The notes under the pieces: generated by a model
What the model saw: the letters and a program-made list of their open reading frames with translations, nothing else
What the model was told of the DNA's origin: nothing
The model's database searches: none
In this document: one piece after another, positions 1 to 12,202 of the stretch
Position numbering within the stretch: position 1 is the stretch's first letter
Layout: every line of letters begins with the position of its first letter
NCBI RefSeq assembly: GCF_037042905.1
Contig: NW_026974141.1
Location: 2,906,001-2,970,000, forward strand
Reading direction: 5' to 3'
Source: Lytechinus pictus
Lineage: Eukaryota; Echinodermata; Echinoidea; Temnopleuroida; Toxopneustidae
DNA length: 64,000 nucleotides
Made by a program: the position numbers and the translations under genes

Positions 1-1740
1 CACATGAGAAGGGATCAACATGATCTATTAGGGGACACCAATATTTAGAATTGAACTTCTTAATTTTTAAATTAAAATCGTCCGCAAGTCTGTCCACAGT
101 GTGAGGGCCCCAGATTTTGTCCAAAAATCCGAAAAATTCATCTGACACACCCCAATCATCAAAATCTATCATGCGACTTAATGCATCTGCAAAACGGTTC
201 TCCTCTCTGGGAGCCCAATGAACGTGAAGACTAATGTTGTTTCTTTTACACAACTCAAAAATGTGTAAACTCATCTCATGCAATTCTGCAATCATACTTC
301 CTTTATTTACAATCGATCCTACTCCTTTATTATCACAGAGGACCTTGACAGTTTTATGTCTCATGTGAGATACAACTGTTTGCAGTGTCATACTTACTGA
401 CTTGAGTTCTCTCCAAGTGGAGTTTTTAACCATTTCAAACTCAAACCAATCTCATCCCATTTCATGCCTGCGCACTCAGAAACCCATGCAGGCCCCGCAG
501 CCTGATGGACTTGCATCAGAATAGATGAAAGTCTGTGGAACTGAATAAGCAGAAATAATGTTTACGTTAAGAATATGCAAATTCTTCTCCAGAAGAAGAA
601 CACGAATATTAATTCATCACTATTGATCACATTATGTCCTATCCCAATGTACCCTCCGGATGATTTCGTGATGCATAAATCTGGTCTTAATTTGAGTAAC
701 TGTGCCAAACACTGGATACAATGTATCTTTCCAACTATAACTACGATCTTTCGTTCTGAAACCTCAGGCAATTCTGCTTGAAATGAATCTGAACATAACT
801 CAAGATCCTTCATCCTTCTTTCAGTAATCTTTATATAAGCTACTCTGCTTTCCCGTGGTATTCCTAACCAATCCAAACACTGGACAGGAGTCCATTGAGA
901 TATTTCTCAACATTTGGTATCAAACCTGCTTCAAGTAAGTCATTTTTCACCGTCTTGACCATAGTATCATACGAATCAAAGGAAGCAGCACGACCCAATC
1001 ATCTATATACAAAAAAAAATGAAAATACCATTTCTATACGCCAATGATTAACGATAGGCTTAAATCGTGTAATGAAAACAAAGGTAGCTGTTGCCAACCC
1101 AATGACAACACCTAAAAGGAGAAAAACCTTGTACCACTACCAAAATCCCAACTAAAGCCTACAATTTTTCATGCACTTGAAAAATGTAATAATGATGATA
1201 ACCTTGCTTAAGTTCAAAGGAAAGCATAAAATCTCCCTGTTTTAAATAAGACATGACTACATTCCAGTCTTCAAGTATAATAGTGTTCTTCCACAAGTGT
1301 TAGTTGACATAACGTTAACCAAGAATCAGTCTCTTTTTATATCTGAACTCTGAATTGAATCTGAAAGGGGGTAACATCATGGGGTGCAGTGGTGGATTCA
1401 ACAACCAAACCCTTTTTAATAATAATTCGTTAATGGCTTCAGAAACGAAATCGGATCGATGTCAATGCTGACTTATCATCTTATTGTAAGGTAATTTGTA
1501 ACCATGTTCATTGACATCTACAACAAATTGAGATGCATCAGTTGATTTCCAAATTGTAAGGAAGCATTCAATCTACCTTTAACCAAAGGTTCTGAATTTC
1601 ATTGATCATACTCATAATTTCTCAAATAAAATTCTTCCTCCTACCCTGCACATCTTGTCGAATCAACACTAACGTTACTCGATGTTTCCCAACCGAAACA
1701 AATTCAACAATGCTCTGTTTCTGTATTTCTTAATTTAGAA
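1..1740 (-). pseudogene. Decayed reverse transcriptase-RNase H of a DIRS/Ngaro-like retroelement
   Basis: Read on the minus strand this is a broken polymerase frame running off the left window edge. Recognisable pieces, in protein order, are ASQFVVDVNEHGYKLPY (near 1480-1540), GFSWDFGSGTRFF (about 1120-1162), a YIDDW catalytic-type motif (about 990-1008), LDWLGIPRES (about 845-880), the RNase H end HWAPREENRFADALSRM (about 172-222), then WGPHTVDRLADDFNLKI (about 65-115). This order and the block after the ADALSR motif are, from memory, typical of tyrosine-recombinase retrotransposons (DIRS, Ngaro). Many stops and frameshifts interrupt it, so it is inactive. The recombinase gene would lie left of the window. 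DIRS versus Ngaro cannot be decided without the terminal repeats. Confidence 0.75.
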
Positions 1741-1779
1741 GGGCCCGCTGACGGACCAGGAGTAGTCAATATATTCCAG

Positions 1780-2974
1780 ATTGTTTGATCTGTGTCATAT
1801 CTATGTCTAGGTTCATTAGTAAGAGGTGGAATTCAACCAAAATAACACATCTTTTCTTAACATATAATTATGGACTAGGTAGAATCAAGAATAGATTCCT
1901 TTGCTACGCCCTTCTGATCATTCTACTCTTCAGTTCTCAAATACCACACTTCGTCAAATACAGAACAAAACTGACATTTACCTTGCTCAGTTTGACCATG
2001 ATCAATGGATCATTTAACTCTGTTGAGCATTGTTATCTCTGAAGGATGAATCTTGCTGGGATCTTGCTTCCTGATACCTGGGCAACTTCTCCAGTGCCCA
2101 TGTCTACCACAGGCAAAACGTTCGTCGGTGGTCTGAGGCAACTTGCATACCCGCGCCAACTATTTTGTACATATAAGTTGGCGACACTGCCAAGCGAATA
2201 TCGATTTCTTGACCCAAAGGGTATACGAAATAAGTTGTCGGAAGTAGTAGAAGAACCTTGAAAATTTCCAACATTCTTGCCCAATATAACCTTTGTTTGT
2301 TGAACGAAATAACTTACGCTTTCTATTTACACAAGCCTGAGCTTGCCTCATTCTTTTCTCCCTCATCAGTATTCATCCAATGCGGACCAACCTAAAATAT
2401 AAAAATGATCTCTATATATTTATTTGATTAATCTCCCATAATTAAGTCATAAAGTAATTCCGCTGAAAAACGAACAGCTTCCATTAACAACATAAGGCCA
2501 TATCTATTATGTACAACCGTTCATAAATTTCAAAAGCAATAGCCTAGTTTGGAATTTTCATTCATCTTTATCTCACTAACCTGCTTCAGATTCATCTGCT
2601 TTTCTGATGTTTCTTCCTTTTAATTATATCTGCAATACCTTACTTCAGCAAAGCAAGGGCTGCGCCCGCTGCTTACCTTAAGGCAAATTTCTTATCCAAC
2701 TCCTCCTGGCGTCTAGAATTATATTCATATTGAACCTTATTACCTTTCGAAAGACATCTCCGACGCCCTTTTTTAGTTGTAGAAGCTCCGCTGACCCGGG
2801 CAATGTATCGAGAATCAACATAATCAAACAGCCAGCCCAATCTTTAAACGAGCCAATGCTTCCTTTGTAGCATTGCTTACAAGAAGGCGAAGAGACTCCA
2901 GATTATTGAGTAAAATTTTCTGTAACTGCCTTTAATTTGTGGCATAACCCGAGGTTAATTTCTTGATTCGCCAT
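1780..2974 (-). pseudogene. Decayed ORF1 (Gag-like) of the same DIRS/Ngaro-like element
   Basis: On the minus strand an ATG at 2974 opens MANQEINLGLCHKLKAVTEN, followed after a stop and frame changes by a basic block with KGRRRCLSKGNKVQYEYNSR (near 2700-2790) and a degenerate zinc knuckle FACGRHGHWRSCP near 2090-2125. In the knuckle CGRHGHWRSC keeps the C-x4-H-x4-C spacing, but the expected first Cys is Arg. A Gag-like ORF1 ending in a knuckle upstream of reverse transcriptase fits the element at 1-1740, which is in the same orientation. Stops and shifts show decay. The 5' limit is unclear; I see no terminal repeat up to about 3260. Confidence 0.6.
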
Positions 2975-3307
2975 TATTTTATATTTAACATCGAATCCAA
3001 ACGTAGATCTATTACGATAAGGCCTATAGAGTTTAACACGTGGAAGAAGCGTTGAAAATAAGACGTCCGTACTGTGCTGTGTCGAACTCGGTCAGTGAAT
3101 TCCGAATCGTTTAGGAATTCAGACACTCCTCACGCAAGCATTGTTATGCTAATCGGATACTTCTGCTAAGAAAAGAAAATGTATTTCTTGTCAATCTGAT
3201 ATCGGCTAGTCTGCGATCGAAGCCTGACTTAGAAAGTTCGTGCGACCTTTTAAGGTTTAATTAGCACCAATTATCGCCGAGTGGTGGTTGCAGGTTGTGG
3301 TGGACAA
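2975..3307. other. Probable 5' flank of the DIRS-like remnant
   Basis: No gene is visible. The stretch probably holds the element's leader and terminal repeat, but no repeat partner is present in the window, so the boundary is unsupported. Confidence 0.3.
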
Positions 3308-3328
3308 GGGTGGGGTGGGTGGGGTGGG
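3308..3328 (+). other. G-quadruplex-forming motif
   Basis: Four runs of three to four G separated by single T residues, within a G-rich stretch from 3287 to 3330. The pattern fits the standard intramolecular G4 consensus with one-base loops. It lies just outside the start side of the decayed retroelement and next to AT-rich DNA. Confidence 0.6.
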
Positions 3329-3330
3329 TA

Positions 3331-4385
3331 ATCCTTAGGTGCATGTGATTAAATGAAATTCATCCTCATGATGATGATTATTATTAAACCTTCCAAAGGA
3401 AATCAACCTAAAGTAGATCCTAAATGAGATTAACTTACATAATAATAACCTATCATTGACTTCGAATATGAATTTGAATGTAGGTATACTTATTGTTTTG
3501 TTATGCACAATAAAAGAGGCATATATGAAGAGTTTAGTTCCTAAAAGAGCTAAATCCATTTTAGCCTCTTTCTGTAAATCAAGGGTTTTTTTTTAATTCA
3601 CCATTTTCCCTTATCCACAGCTGTTTTATTATATATATATAAATATGATAGTAATATTATCTTAGATTAATTAAATCATGTTTTTAAAAATCTGACATTC
3701 AATATCAATTTTAAAGATTTTTTTTAATTTTATTTTTCATGGATTTAGCTCCTTTTGGAATAAAACATCGGTTGACGACGTCCATTTTTGCCAATTCAAA
3801 CATGTTCAATGTTGGAAATTGAACACAAAACACATAAATATTGCTAGAAGAGTACATTTTACATCATATCTGATATTTATCCATTGATAATTTAAAAAAT
3901 TAAAAAAAAAAAAATCTAAGGACGGTTACTTTTTGATGTTGAAGGAGCTAAAAAAAAGATTCATGAAAATAGTAAATTTATGTTATTTTCATCAAAATTT
4001 GCACAGATAGTGTGAACTTGTAACCACAACATATACCTTAAAAAATCGAATGCATAACTTTATGTAAAGTAGTAAATTAACCAATTTTAAATAGCCAGGG
4101 AGTTGATTTAGCTCCTTTTGAAATAAAACTGTTTTGGAACAAAACTCAAATTTTCACCAACCTTTACAATTTTGTTTTCAAATGCGATATGGTGCACTTG
4201 ATTCCGAGGTCTATGATACATGTATTTATATATATAAAAAAAAATCAATTTGAGTCAAAAGTGGATTTATCACCTTTTGGAATCAAGCTCTTCATTACGG
4301 TGGCTCACATTATTTTTTGTTGAAATTAGAATTTCATCTAAAAATCAAACATTTTTAGCCTAAATAAAAACAGGGGTGATAACGA
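3331..4385. other. AT-rich intergenic DNA with a dispersed TTTAGCTCCTTTTG motif
   Basis: No gene is supported. The motif ATTTAGCTCCTTTTGRAATAAAAC occurs at about 3740 and 4105, with a diverged third copy near 4262. Complementary AGGAGCTAAA forms occur near 3547 and 3945. This suggests old diverged repeat units, perhaps 150-370 bp apart. Confidence 0.35.
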
Positions 4386-4545
4386 GAAAAGAAAAGAACA
4401 ATTACAAGAGCACAAGAAGGAGAAAGAAGAGTACAAGAAGAAGAAGAAGAAGAAGATAAATGGGAGGAGAAGGAAGAATAAGAAGGAGGAGGAGGAGGAG
4501 AAGAAGAAGAATAAGAAAAAGGAGAAAAAGAAGAAGATGGAGAAA
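4386..4545 (+). repeat. Purine-rich GAA/GGA tract
   Basis: About 160 bp with almost no pyrimidines on the + strand, built from AAG, GAA and GGA triplets. The Phe/Ser-rich translation of the opposite strand is a composition artefact. Confidence 0.85.
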
Positions 4546-4689
4546 TTTAATGGGAACGAAATGAAAAAAATAAAACTAAATAATAAAGTAATTACAAATT
4601 TTATAAAATTCAAAATGAGGATAATTTTTTTTAGTGAATTCCTACAAACAAGCCTTAGAATGCCCCTCTTCAGGTCTGAATTTCATAAA

Positions 4690-5125
4690 TTTTCAGCTCG
4701 CGCTTCGCGCTCCCAATATATAATTAGTAAGATACGTATCATGTACAATGACTACAAAAAGTGCTTCATGTGTTTAGTTTTGTAATCCTAACAAAATCAG
4801 CAAACGCTTGGCACTCGCATTAGATGGCTATGGTGAGATATGTATGCTCTTCATGCATTCCAAAAAAAATAGTCATTAAAATTTTCCTGTTTGGGGTCAA
4901 TATATACCAAAATTTCAGCTCGCGCTTCGCGCTCGCATTGATTATCGAAACAGGTACGTATCATAATTACCAAAAAAAAATTTGTCTAAATATCAAATCA
5001 AAAAATTTCAACTCGCGCTCGCATCATTTAATCAGTAAGATTTATATCCGTTTTTATTGGCATAGTCTTTAAAATGTCTCTATTAGGTCAGTATACCTGC
5101 CAATATCGAGCGCGCTTCGCGTACC
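4690..5125 (+). repeat. Degenerate tandem units sharing a GCTCGCGCTTCGCGCTC core
   Basis: A TTTCAGCTCGCGCTTCGCGC core recurs near 4692 and 4915, with shorter forms near 5008 and 5108. The spacers are AT-rich and contain matching phrases such as ATCAGTAAGAT. Another copy lies near 19402 and a diverged one near 19520. The core is itself nearly palindromic. I do not recognise a transposon class for it. Confidence 0.6.
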
Positions 5126-5130
5126 CACTA

Positions 5131-6974
5131 ATTGACTCAAAATTTTTGCTGGTGCCCCCCCCCCCCCCATGCCGTGACCCACGGTTTGCCAATGTAAATG
5201 GGTTCTACTTACAAAAGATACTAAATAGACATATTGCCTCGGGCTTCAGGCGGGGCAAGTTCTCGTTAATTCCGTCTCAAGTTGATAATGAAGTAGTCCC
5301 TTAATTCTGAGAATTCTCTCTTTTTAAGGTGTGTTTATTTTGTATTCTTTGACGTTTGGCCTTCCAGTTGACAAGCTTGGTGATAGGTAGCGCAGACGAT
5401 GCTTGTATTTCGCGCGCATTTTAATTTGATTTGACACGTATGACAAATTGGTAGGGTGCTGTATGGTGACTTAACATAACCACAAGCACGCAAAAATGAT
5501 ATATAGACCTCGTTAGGTTTATGACAACCAAAGTCATGATTTAAAGAAAAATACCTGTGGATTTATGATATTTTTGATGATGATATTAGAATATTATACG
5601 AAGAAGACAACTACATCAGTAATATCAGTTTGACAAAATAAGGAAATCGCGATAAATTTGAAAAATCCTGCATTTCATGAACCGGGGGGGGGGGGGTGGA
5701 ATTTCACCAACAAAATAAGAGAAGCGCCCCCCCCCCCCCATAACGAGAGAAAAGAGGTATCCCTCTTAAAAATTAGAAAATAGCCTGTCAAAAGTATGAC
5801 ATATCAAAACATATTTTAACAAAGGAAAAATGACCAAGAGGGAAAAAAAAAGAAAATTAAATTGGACTATCAAACTATAATATTTCAAGAATAGTCTAAT
5901 TTCACGCACATTTTTTTTTTCTTATTTAAGCCTATACTGGAAACTTTCTACTAAATACTATATGCCTACACTTTACTCAAATATTTTATATTCTTTAATA
6001 CGTCTATGTCATAGGCCTAAATAAAAAATTGTCAGTGAAACGAAACTTACAAAATAAATGAATAATTCGTATTAAATAGAAATCAAATGGTCCTAATACA
6101 TTCACATCTTACGTAGATGAATAATCATCAAAACATGTGAAATCTGATACGAATATTTTCTCGTTCCTTTTACAAGCAAACTCATTAATCTTCACCAATA
6201 TTTCAAATCGATAAAGTCAGTCCATTGTGACGTCACGGGATGCATAAATAATTAACATGATGGATAATTAGCAGACGTACGCTTTACCTGTAAGTGGGTG
6301 TCTGCCAATAATAGCTATAGAACAGTGCCTTGCCAAGGGATTTGAAACAGGCGAGTACTAATTACTGACCTCCACTTTAATCTATCTGCTTAAAGTCTTT
6401 AAGTAGGCTATGGTTTCTATTTGCAAACGAGGCAGACACTAATTCGATTAAAGGGATTTAATTACTTCTTTGAAGTTTAAGTTGATTAAACTTGAAGTCC
6501 TGATATCCTAATTTGCCTCTTTACACAAACCCTCGTTTCAAAATGTGTTAGATTTGTTATATTCGTAACTTAGCAATATTGTCAATCAATTGCGTCAATT
6601 GTGATTTAAAAAAAAGCCTGTACCATGTTTCCAATAAGTCAGAATTATGCATTGATATTGTGTTTGCTTGGCTTAGGCTGCATTTTTACACGGGCCAATT
6701 AATTTTTTTTTCACTTCTTAACAAGCGCAAAAGAATGTTTCTAGTTTTATGTTTTGAAAGTTAGATGAGCTATCAAAACAGTTCTATATAATTAATAATA
6801 TGAATGCATAATTTTATCATTGTCCTCTCTCATGAAAACTTGCATTTCACATCATAAGATCAAACAACATTATTATTAAAGCATGTATATAGGTATTTTA
6901 GTCAATATAAGAAGTTTTTTTTATCAACAACTTTAGTAAGTATAGTTGTTGTAAATATTCTGAAATAGAATGAC
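5131..6974. other. AT-rich noncoding DNA, no gene seen
   Basis: No supported gene or recognisable element. A C run lies at about 5155-5168. A G run near 5686 faces a C run at about 5728-5740, which could pair as a hairpin. The rest is AT-rich unique-looking sequence. Confidence 0.5.
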
Positions 6975-7472
6975 TTTAAAGGGGAAGTTCACCCTGACAA
7001 AAAATGTATTGTAAAATAGCAGAAAAAAAATATCGCCGAAGGTTTTAGAAAAAATCATCAAAGAATAAAAAGTTATTAGAATTTTAATTATTTGATTGGT
7101 GACGTCATATTCCTACAAATTTCCTACATATCGTATGGTAGAAAATCAATGAAATGTCATTATTTCAGAAAACTGAAAATGTCTTTAAACTGTACCTTCA
7201 ATATATCAATAGACAAATAATTTTACACCCGTTCCTAGAAATAAAACAAAAATAAGTCATCACGAACCATTACAAAATCAAAATTTATGCAGTTGTTATT
7301 ACATAACATATGGGGAAGCTGCTCGTTTATGACGTCACACATTCGAAAATTAAAATTCTAATAACTGTCTTAATCTTTAATGGATTTTCCTCAATCCTTC
7401 TCCAATAGTTTTTAATCATTTTTCTGCCATTTTTACGACAAACTTTTCTTCAGGGTCCACTTCCCCTTTAAG
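6975..7472. mobile_element. Foldback MITE, family D
   Basis: About 498 bp bounded by imperfect terminal inverted repeats: AAAGGGGAAGTTCACCCTGA at the left and the complement of AAAGGGGAAGTGGACCCTGA at the right. Each end sits in TTTAA-type sequence. The interior has opposed TGACGTCA-containing segments and opposed 'aaaatcat' phrases, so the whole unit can fold. No transposase frame. The layout resembles family B MITEs with different ends. Confidence 0.75.
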
Positions 7473-8072
7473 TTGGCTTTCAGTGGTTTTATTCTGACAA
7501 GAAAAGAGAGGCATGACTTGTCACTGTTTAATATATCGCATTGGTAGAATGTTAACTATCAATTAAATTACTCAAAACTTCAAAAACAAGTTTGTTATGT
7601 AAAATCATGGTGAACAGCATCTTTATATTCATATTTATCTTCACTTTTACCCCTCTCCCCCCTCCCGCTCTAATCCATCCGATCCTTCACCTTTCCATTT
7701 TTTTCATACACACTGTTAGACAAAACAGAAGATTTTTGCTGTTGTTGATGTGGTTGTTGTTAAAAGTTAAATTTAAGAAAATCTAAAAAAAACTTTATTT
7801 GCAAGTTTTTACTTTGACAAAACAGAAATAGACATCGCTTCTGATTTCATTTTCTTTTTTTTTTTCGTTCTCGATTTGGTGAAAAAAAAATTGAACACCG
7901 ATTCTTATTACATAGACGAAGTAGTGTTAGACCAAGTTGGTATTAGAAGAAATGTGTAGGCATAAAATCCTTACTGGAACAAAATGAGCTAGATGAAAAT
8001 TAGAAAAATAGTTATAGTGGACGAACTGGTTGCAGACGAACTGGGACGTGTAGGATGAGAGTAAACGAAAGG
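7473..8072. other. AT-rich noncoding DNA
   Basis: I see no gene or clear repeat. A pyrimidine-rich patch lies at about 7645-7700. Confidence 0.4.
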
Positions 8073-8323
8073 TATACACTGCAAAAACTCAAGTGTTGAT
8101 TTAACACCAGCCCGTAATCTATATATGTCCACACCAGAGAAGTGTTAAACAACACTAGTTTCGATTTGGTCTAACACCAGATAGGTGTTTATACAACACC
8201 AATTAGTATCAAAACAGCATCGGTTTGATTCCAAACTAGTGTTGTTTCAATACTTCTCTGGTATAGACATATAATAGATTCCGGGCTGGTGTTAAATCAA
8301 CACCGGAGTTTTTGCAGTGTATA
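8073..8323. mobile_element. Foldback MITE, family E copy 1
   Basis: 251 bp with perfect 18 bp terminal inverted repeats, TATACACTGCAAAAACTC and its complement. The outer TA is probably the target duplication. Both arms are rich in GGTGTTAAAACAACACC-like short palindromes, so the element folds along its length. A second copy lies at 62391-62633. No coding capacity. Confidence 0.85.
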
Positions 8324-8431
8324 GGAAAAGCAGGTGAAGACCAAGCGGCATTATTCCTAATACATAATCATCATAAAATAGAGACCAGTGAACTCTGCAG
8401 CCTATATAGATATAGGCCTGACCATGATGCA

Positions 8432-8739
8432 CACACAGCAAAAACTGTGGTGTTAACCGGTGTACATAGAGGACCACACCAGTCATTTTACACCGGTGTT
8501 GAATTGGTGGTGTTAGTTTTACACCTATAGGTGTCATTACAACACCTTTGGTTGTTACATTTATACGCTTTGGTGTTAGTTTTACACCTATAGGTGTTAT
8601 TACAACACCTTTGGTTGTTACATTTATACGCTTTGGTGTTATTTTTAATCTCTAGGGTGTAATCTTAACACCTCACGGTGTGGTCCTCTATTAACACCAA
8701 CTGGTGTCAGTTTTAACACCGCATTTTTTACAGTGCACC
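8432..8739. mobile_element. Foldback MITE, family E relative, with an internal 63 bp tandem duplication
   Basis: Ends CACAGCAAAAACTGTGGTGT and the complement of CACTGTAAAAAATGCGGTGT face each other, and opposed AGAGGACCACACC segments lie inside. Between about 8513 and 8640 a 63 bp unit containing TTTTACACCTATAGGTGT is repeated twice. The same GGTGTTA vocabulary as the neighbour at 8073 suggests a related family. No ORF of note. Confidence 0.75.
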
Positions 8740-8957
8740 ACGCCCCTTTATCACATCATGATAATGAACATGATGATGGTTATAGCATGGCATGTCTTAT
8801 AAGATTAAATAAGATTAATGCGGTCGAAATAGCATGACATCTAATCACAATGCATTGAATTTCATGTTGATGATATGAACTTAATGCATTGCGATCATAC
8901 ATTCCCATGCAGGCCGAACGGATATAGTAGTTATAGAGTTTGGTTACATCGTGGTCT

Positions 8958-9306
8958 GTGGGTGCGTCGTGGTCTAGTGGTTCTGACTCTCGCCTTTGAA
9001 ACAGAGGGTCGTGGGTTCGAATCCTAGCCATGGCGTGTTTTCCTTCAGCAACAAATGTATCCACGCTGTGCTGCACTCGACCCAGGTGAGGTGAATGGGT
9101 ACCCGGCAGGAGTAATTCCTTGCATGCACTGAGCGCCGTTGATGGTAGCTCTAGCTAAAGCCAGGGTAATATAGCAGCGCTTTGTATCCTCTGGCAAAAA
9201 GCGCTTTATAAATCCAGCTAATATTATTATTATTATTGTTATTATTATCATTATCATTACTATCATTATTATTATTATTATTATTATTATCATTATTATT
9301 ATTATT
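8958..9306 (+). mobile_element. tRNA-derived SINE with (ATT)n tail
   Basis: The head has an A box (TGGTCTAGTGG, 8970-8980) and a perfect B box (GGTTCGAATCC, about 9014-9024) spaced as in a tRNA gene, but the rest does not fold as a functional tRNA. A unique body follows (CTGCACTCGACCCAGGTGAG region) and an end AAGCGCTTTATAAATCC, then an ATT microsatellite at about 9222-9306. Copies of the same family lie at 49280-49572 (minus) and 50262-50540 (plus). Confidence 0.85.
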
Positions 9307-9751
9307 AAAAAAGTGTTGATTTGCTTTTAAGACATTAGCAAGTTTTAGAACCGGGAAGCAGGACAAATTAAGGAACACAGAAATGTCAGTCAAATGACAA
9401 TGAACAGCTGGGAGGGGCTTGGTCGAATCAAGTTGGTGAACCGCGGACAGCAGTTCGTCCCAAGTTTCGGAGCTGACGACGAATCGCACATTATTTGTCC
9501 AAAGACGAAGACGAAACTGCTGTTTTGATTCACCAATTTTAGACTTCTTAATTTTTTACTCATTGTCACGGATATTGTCTATGTGCTTGAAAGCGTTGTG
9601 CGTCGCGATACAAAAGCGCCCGGTTGACTAAAAGAACGATAACATATTTCGAATAAATTCACCGTATCATTTTAAATTCCCATTTTCCAAATTATTTAAA
9701 GGGTGCATGGAAAACAAAATTATGAAAATCAGAATTCAAACGTGATAGATA
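9307..9751. other. Noncoding, no feature recognised
   Basis: No gene or repeat that I can support. The stretch separates the SINE from a foldback element. Confidence 0.4.
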
Positions 9752-10018
9752 CACTGTAAAAAAGAAAAAAAAATTGGTAAAATTTTAACCAGCACGAGAG
9801 TAATTATGATTGTGTCCAACCAATTTTGGGCAGTATTCTACCCAACGCGGGAAGCATATTGTCCAGTAAGGTAAAAAAAAATAAGCAGCAGTTACTTAAG
9901 AATGGGCAAAATTTTCATCACACTGGATATATAAAAACGCCCAAAAGAAATGCCTAATGTTGGTTGGACACAATAATTACCCTCATCGAGCATTTTTACC
10001 CAATATTTTTTAGAGAGT
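9752..10018. mobile_element. Foldback MITE of CACTGTAAAAA type
   Basis: The left end CACTGTAAAAAAG faces a diverged right end in TTTTTTAGAG. Inside, TGTGTCCAACCAA and its complement TTGGTTGGACACA, and TTTTGGGC and GCCCAAAA, are in inverted order, giving a long imperfect hairpin. No ORF. The vocabulary resembles the inner MITE at 17435-17634. Confidence 0.65.
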
Positions 10019-10327
10019 CAAAAGGGGCCTATAAGCTTTCGATCCTAGCAGAATCTTCGTCGGAGGCAAAATGACAAACATATAAAGTGGAACAACCATA
10101 ATATAGACCACAGACATGCAACAGCAACACTAGAAACAAGGAGACAAAAAGGGCATTAGAGAGTCGTGATGACCAATCAGGTTAGAGAAGGGGATGAAAA
10201 GCAAAGGAGTAGGCAGACACAAAGGGAAGTCAGTGTAAGTAAGGCCAGTAAACATTTTTTAGAGTGTAAGTATTATGCATTAAGGCTTAATTATCCTCTC
10301 TCATTAACTGCAGTTAACCCCCCCCCC

Positions 10328-10358
<31 letters not shown>

Positions 10359-10668
10359 GCCCACGGGATCGCCCTTCATTCTGTGTTCTTCATGAATTCA
10401 AATTACAAAAGAGTGGTAGATAATAAAGAGCGTATAGAAAATCACCTTGAAACAACTTGTCAGTGTATTTCACTGACATAATACTTTATTTCAGCCAATC
10501 AATGGCTGAGATTTCGGTAGCTTATAACAAGCCAGTGAAAACTGTGTCATCAAAATGTTCCCGATCACTTGTATACATCCAAATAATCAATGTTTCATTG
10601 GATTTGACATTTTATGATGTAAATTTAATAAAGGTAGGCATTTCAATGAGTAAAATGTGTTTTAGTCA
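10019..10668. other. Noncoding with C-run/A-run
   Basis: No gene supported. A C run followed by about 30 A residues lies near 10318-10356. The rest is AT-rich. Confidence 0.4.
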
Positions 10669-10672
10669 TTAA

Positions 10673-11256
10673 AGGAGAATGAAACCCTTGAAACCAGCTG
10701 AATCCATATCAAAGAGAAAAATCAAAGAAACATATTGTTGAAAGTTTGAGGAAGATTGAATGAATAATAAGAAAGTTATGAGCATTTTAATATTGAGATC
10801 ACTAATGCCATGTAGATCCTCCCATTGGCAATGCGACCAAGATCTGTGATGTCACACACGTACAACTCCCTCATTACTTAAGTACTTATTTCACTTATAT
10901 TCTCACTTTTATAGAGTCTATCACAAGGTGAGGTGTTCTCTTTATGAGAGGACAAGTACAGAGGTTTCACAACATTATATAATTGATGAATCGTTTGTCA
11001 TATGGTTAGAATGAGCAAAACGAGATATTTTGGGGTATATTTTCAGTGTCCAAAAGGGGAGAGTTGTTCATCTGTGACATCATAGATCTTGGTCGCATTG
11101 CCAATGGGAGGATCTCCATAGCATTAGTGATCTCGACATTCAAATGCTCATAACTCTTCTATTGCTAGTCCTATTTTACTCAAACTTTTGTTGATCTTAT
11201 TCTTCGATTTTTCTGCTTTCACAAAAGCTAACTTGCTCCAAGAGTTTCATTCTCCT
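10673..11256. mobile_element. Foldback MITE, family A copy 1 (TTAA-flanked)
   Basis: 584 bp flanked by TTAA on both sides (10669-10672, 11257-11260). The ends begin AGGAGAATGAAAC and are inverted. The interior carries opposed TTGGCAATGCGACCAAGATC segments, so it folds along its length. A second copy at 61340-61924 is nearly identical. TTAA flanks suggest mobilisation by a TTAA-targeting superfamily such as piggyBac or Kolobok; this is inference. No transposase. Confidence 0.85.
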
Positions 11257-11260
11257 TTAA

Positions 11261-12202
11261 ATCTGCTTTAAACAGCCTTGAAAACAACGTTTCTTTCGCT
11301 TTCATTCTATGCTTGAGATCCAATTTTTCATTATTTCCACGTGTGTTCTATAGTTTACCTCCCCCCTTCCTGTAAGCTTCTTTTCATTTGATTTTTAAAT
11401 TAAAATCAAATTATTATACAATCTACGTATTCCATATGCCGGCGTTTTAACAAACAATGTAATCGTAACGAAGTCAATTACGATTCAAACAGCGTTTTGT
11501 TTTGTTTCAAACATAAAAATACATTTACGATGCATAATCAGTGTTAAAAACAAATCTAATATTTTTAAATATAAAAACGGATTTAGCTTTCGAAGAAGGA
11601 AATATATAAAAGAGAAAGTGAGAGAAATCTTTCCATAAATTCCCTGATTATGGACAATATAAACAAAATAATAATACATACAACGTTTTACGATAATGAT
11701 TAAAAGTATCAAAATGCTCTAACTTTATTATAATTTACTCTCATCTGATTATAATGAATTTTGTACAAAATTCCTGTTAATTTGCTCATTATACGTATAA
11801 TACTATAGTTTACTTGAATATCACGGTGGAGAACCCCTTTTGATATAAGAAAGTTTAGAGTATCTGAAAGCATAAGTGAAAACGCGGCTTAATTAAAAAA
11901 AAACGTTGTTTACTATAATGAAACTTACTTAAAAATTAAACTTTGTTGTTTAAACTTGTTTAAACCATTTAAATGAGTAATGTAAGGTTCATATAAATAG
12001 CGGTGTATACAAAATTGTAAACAGCATTTTAAAAGATATTAATTTTAGAAGGCTAAGCCTTTGCATACTCGAGCTCAACTATAGAAGTTTATTTACAGGG
12101 GATCGAAGGAGTTAATCTCTTGGATGAGTCTTGAAATAACCGATTAGTAATACAGCCTGATCCGATGTGACACCCATGGCCAAGTGAGAGAGAGAGAGGA
12201 AG
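11261..12202. other. AT-rich noncoding DNA
   Basis: No gene or element supported. A short GA repeat lies at about 12186-12200. Confidence 0.4.
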
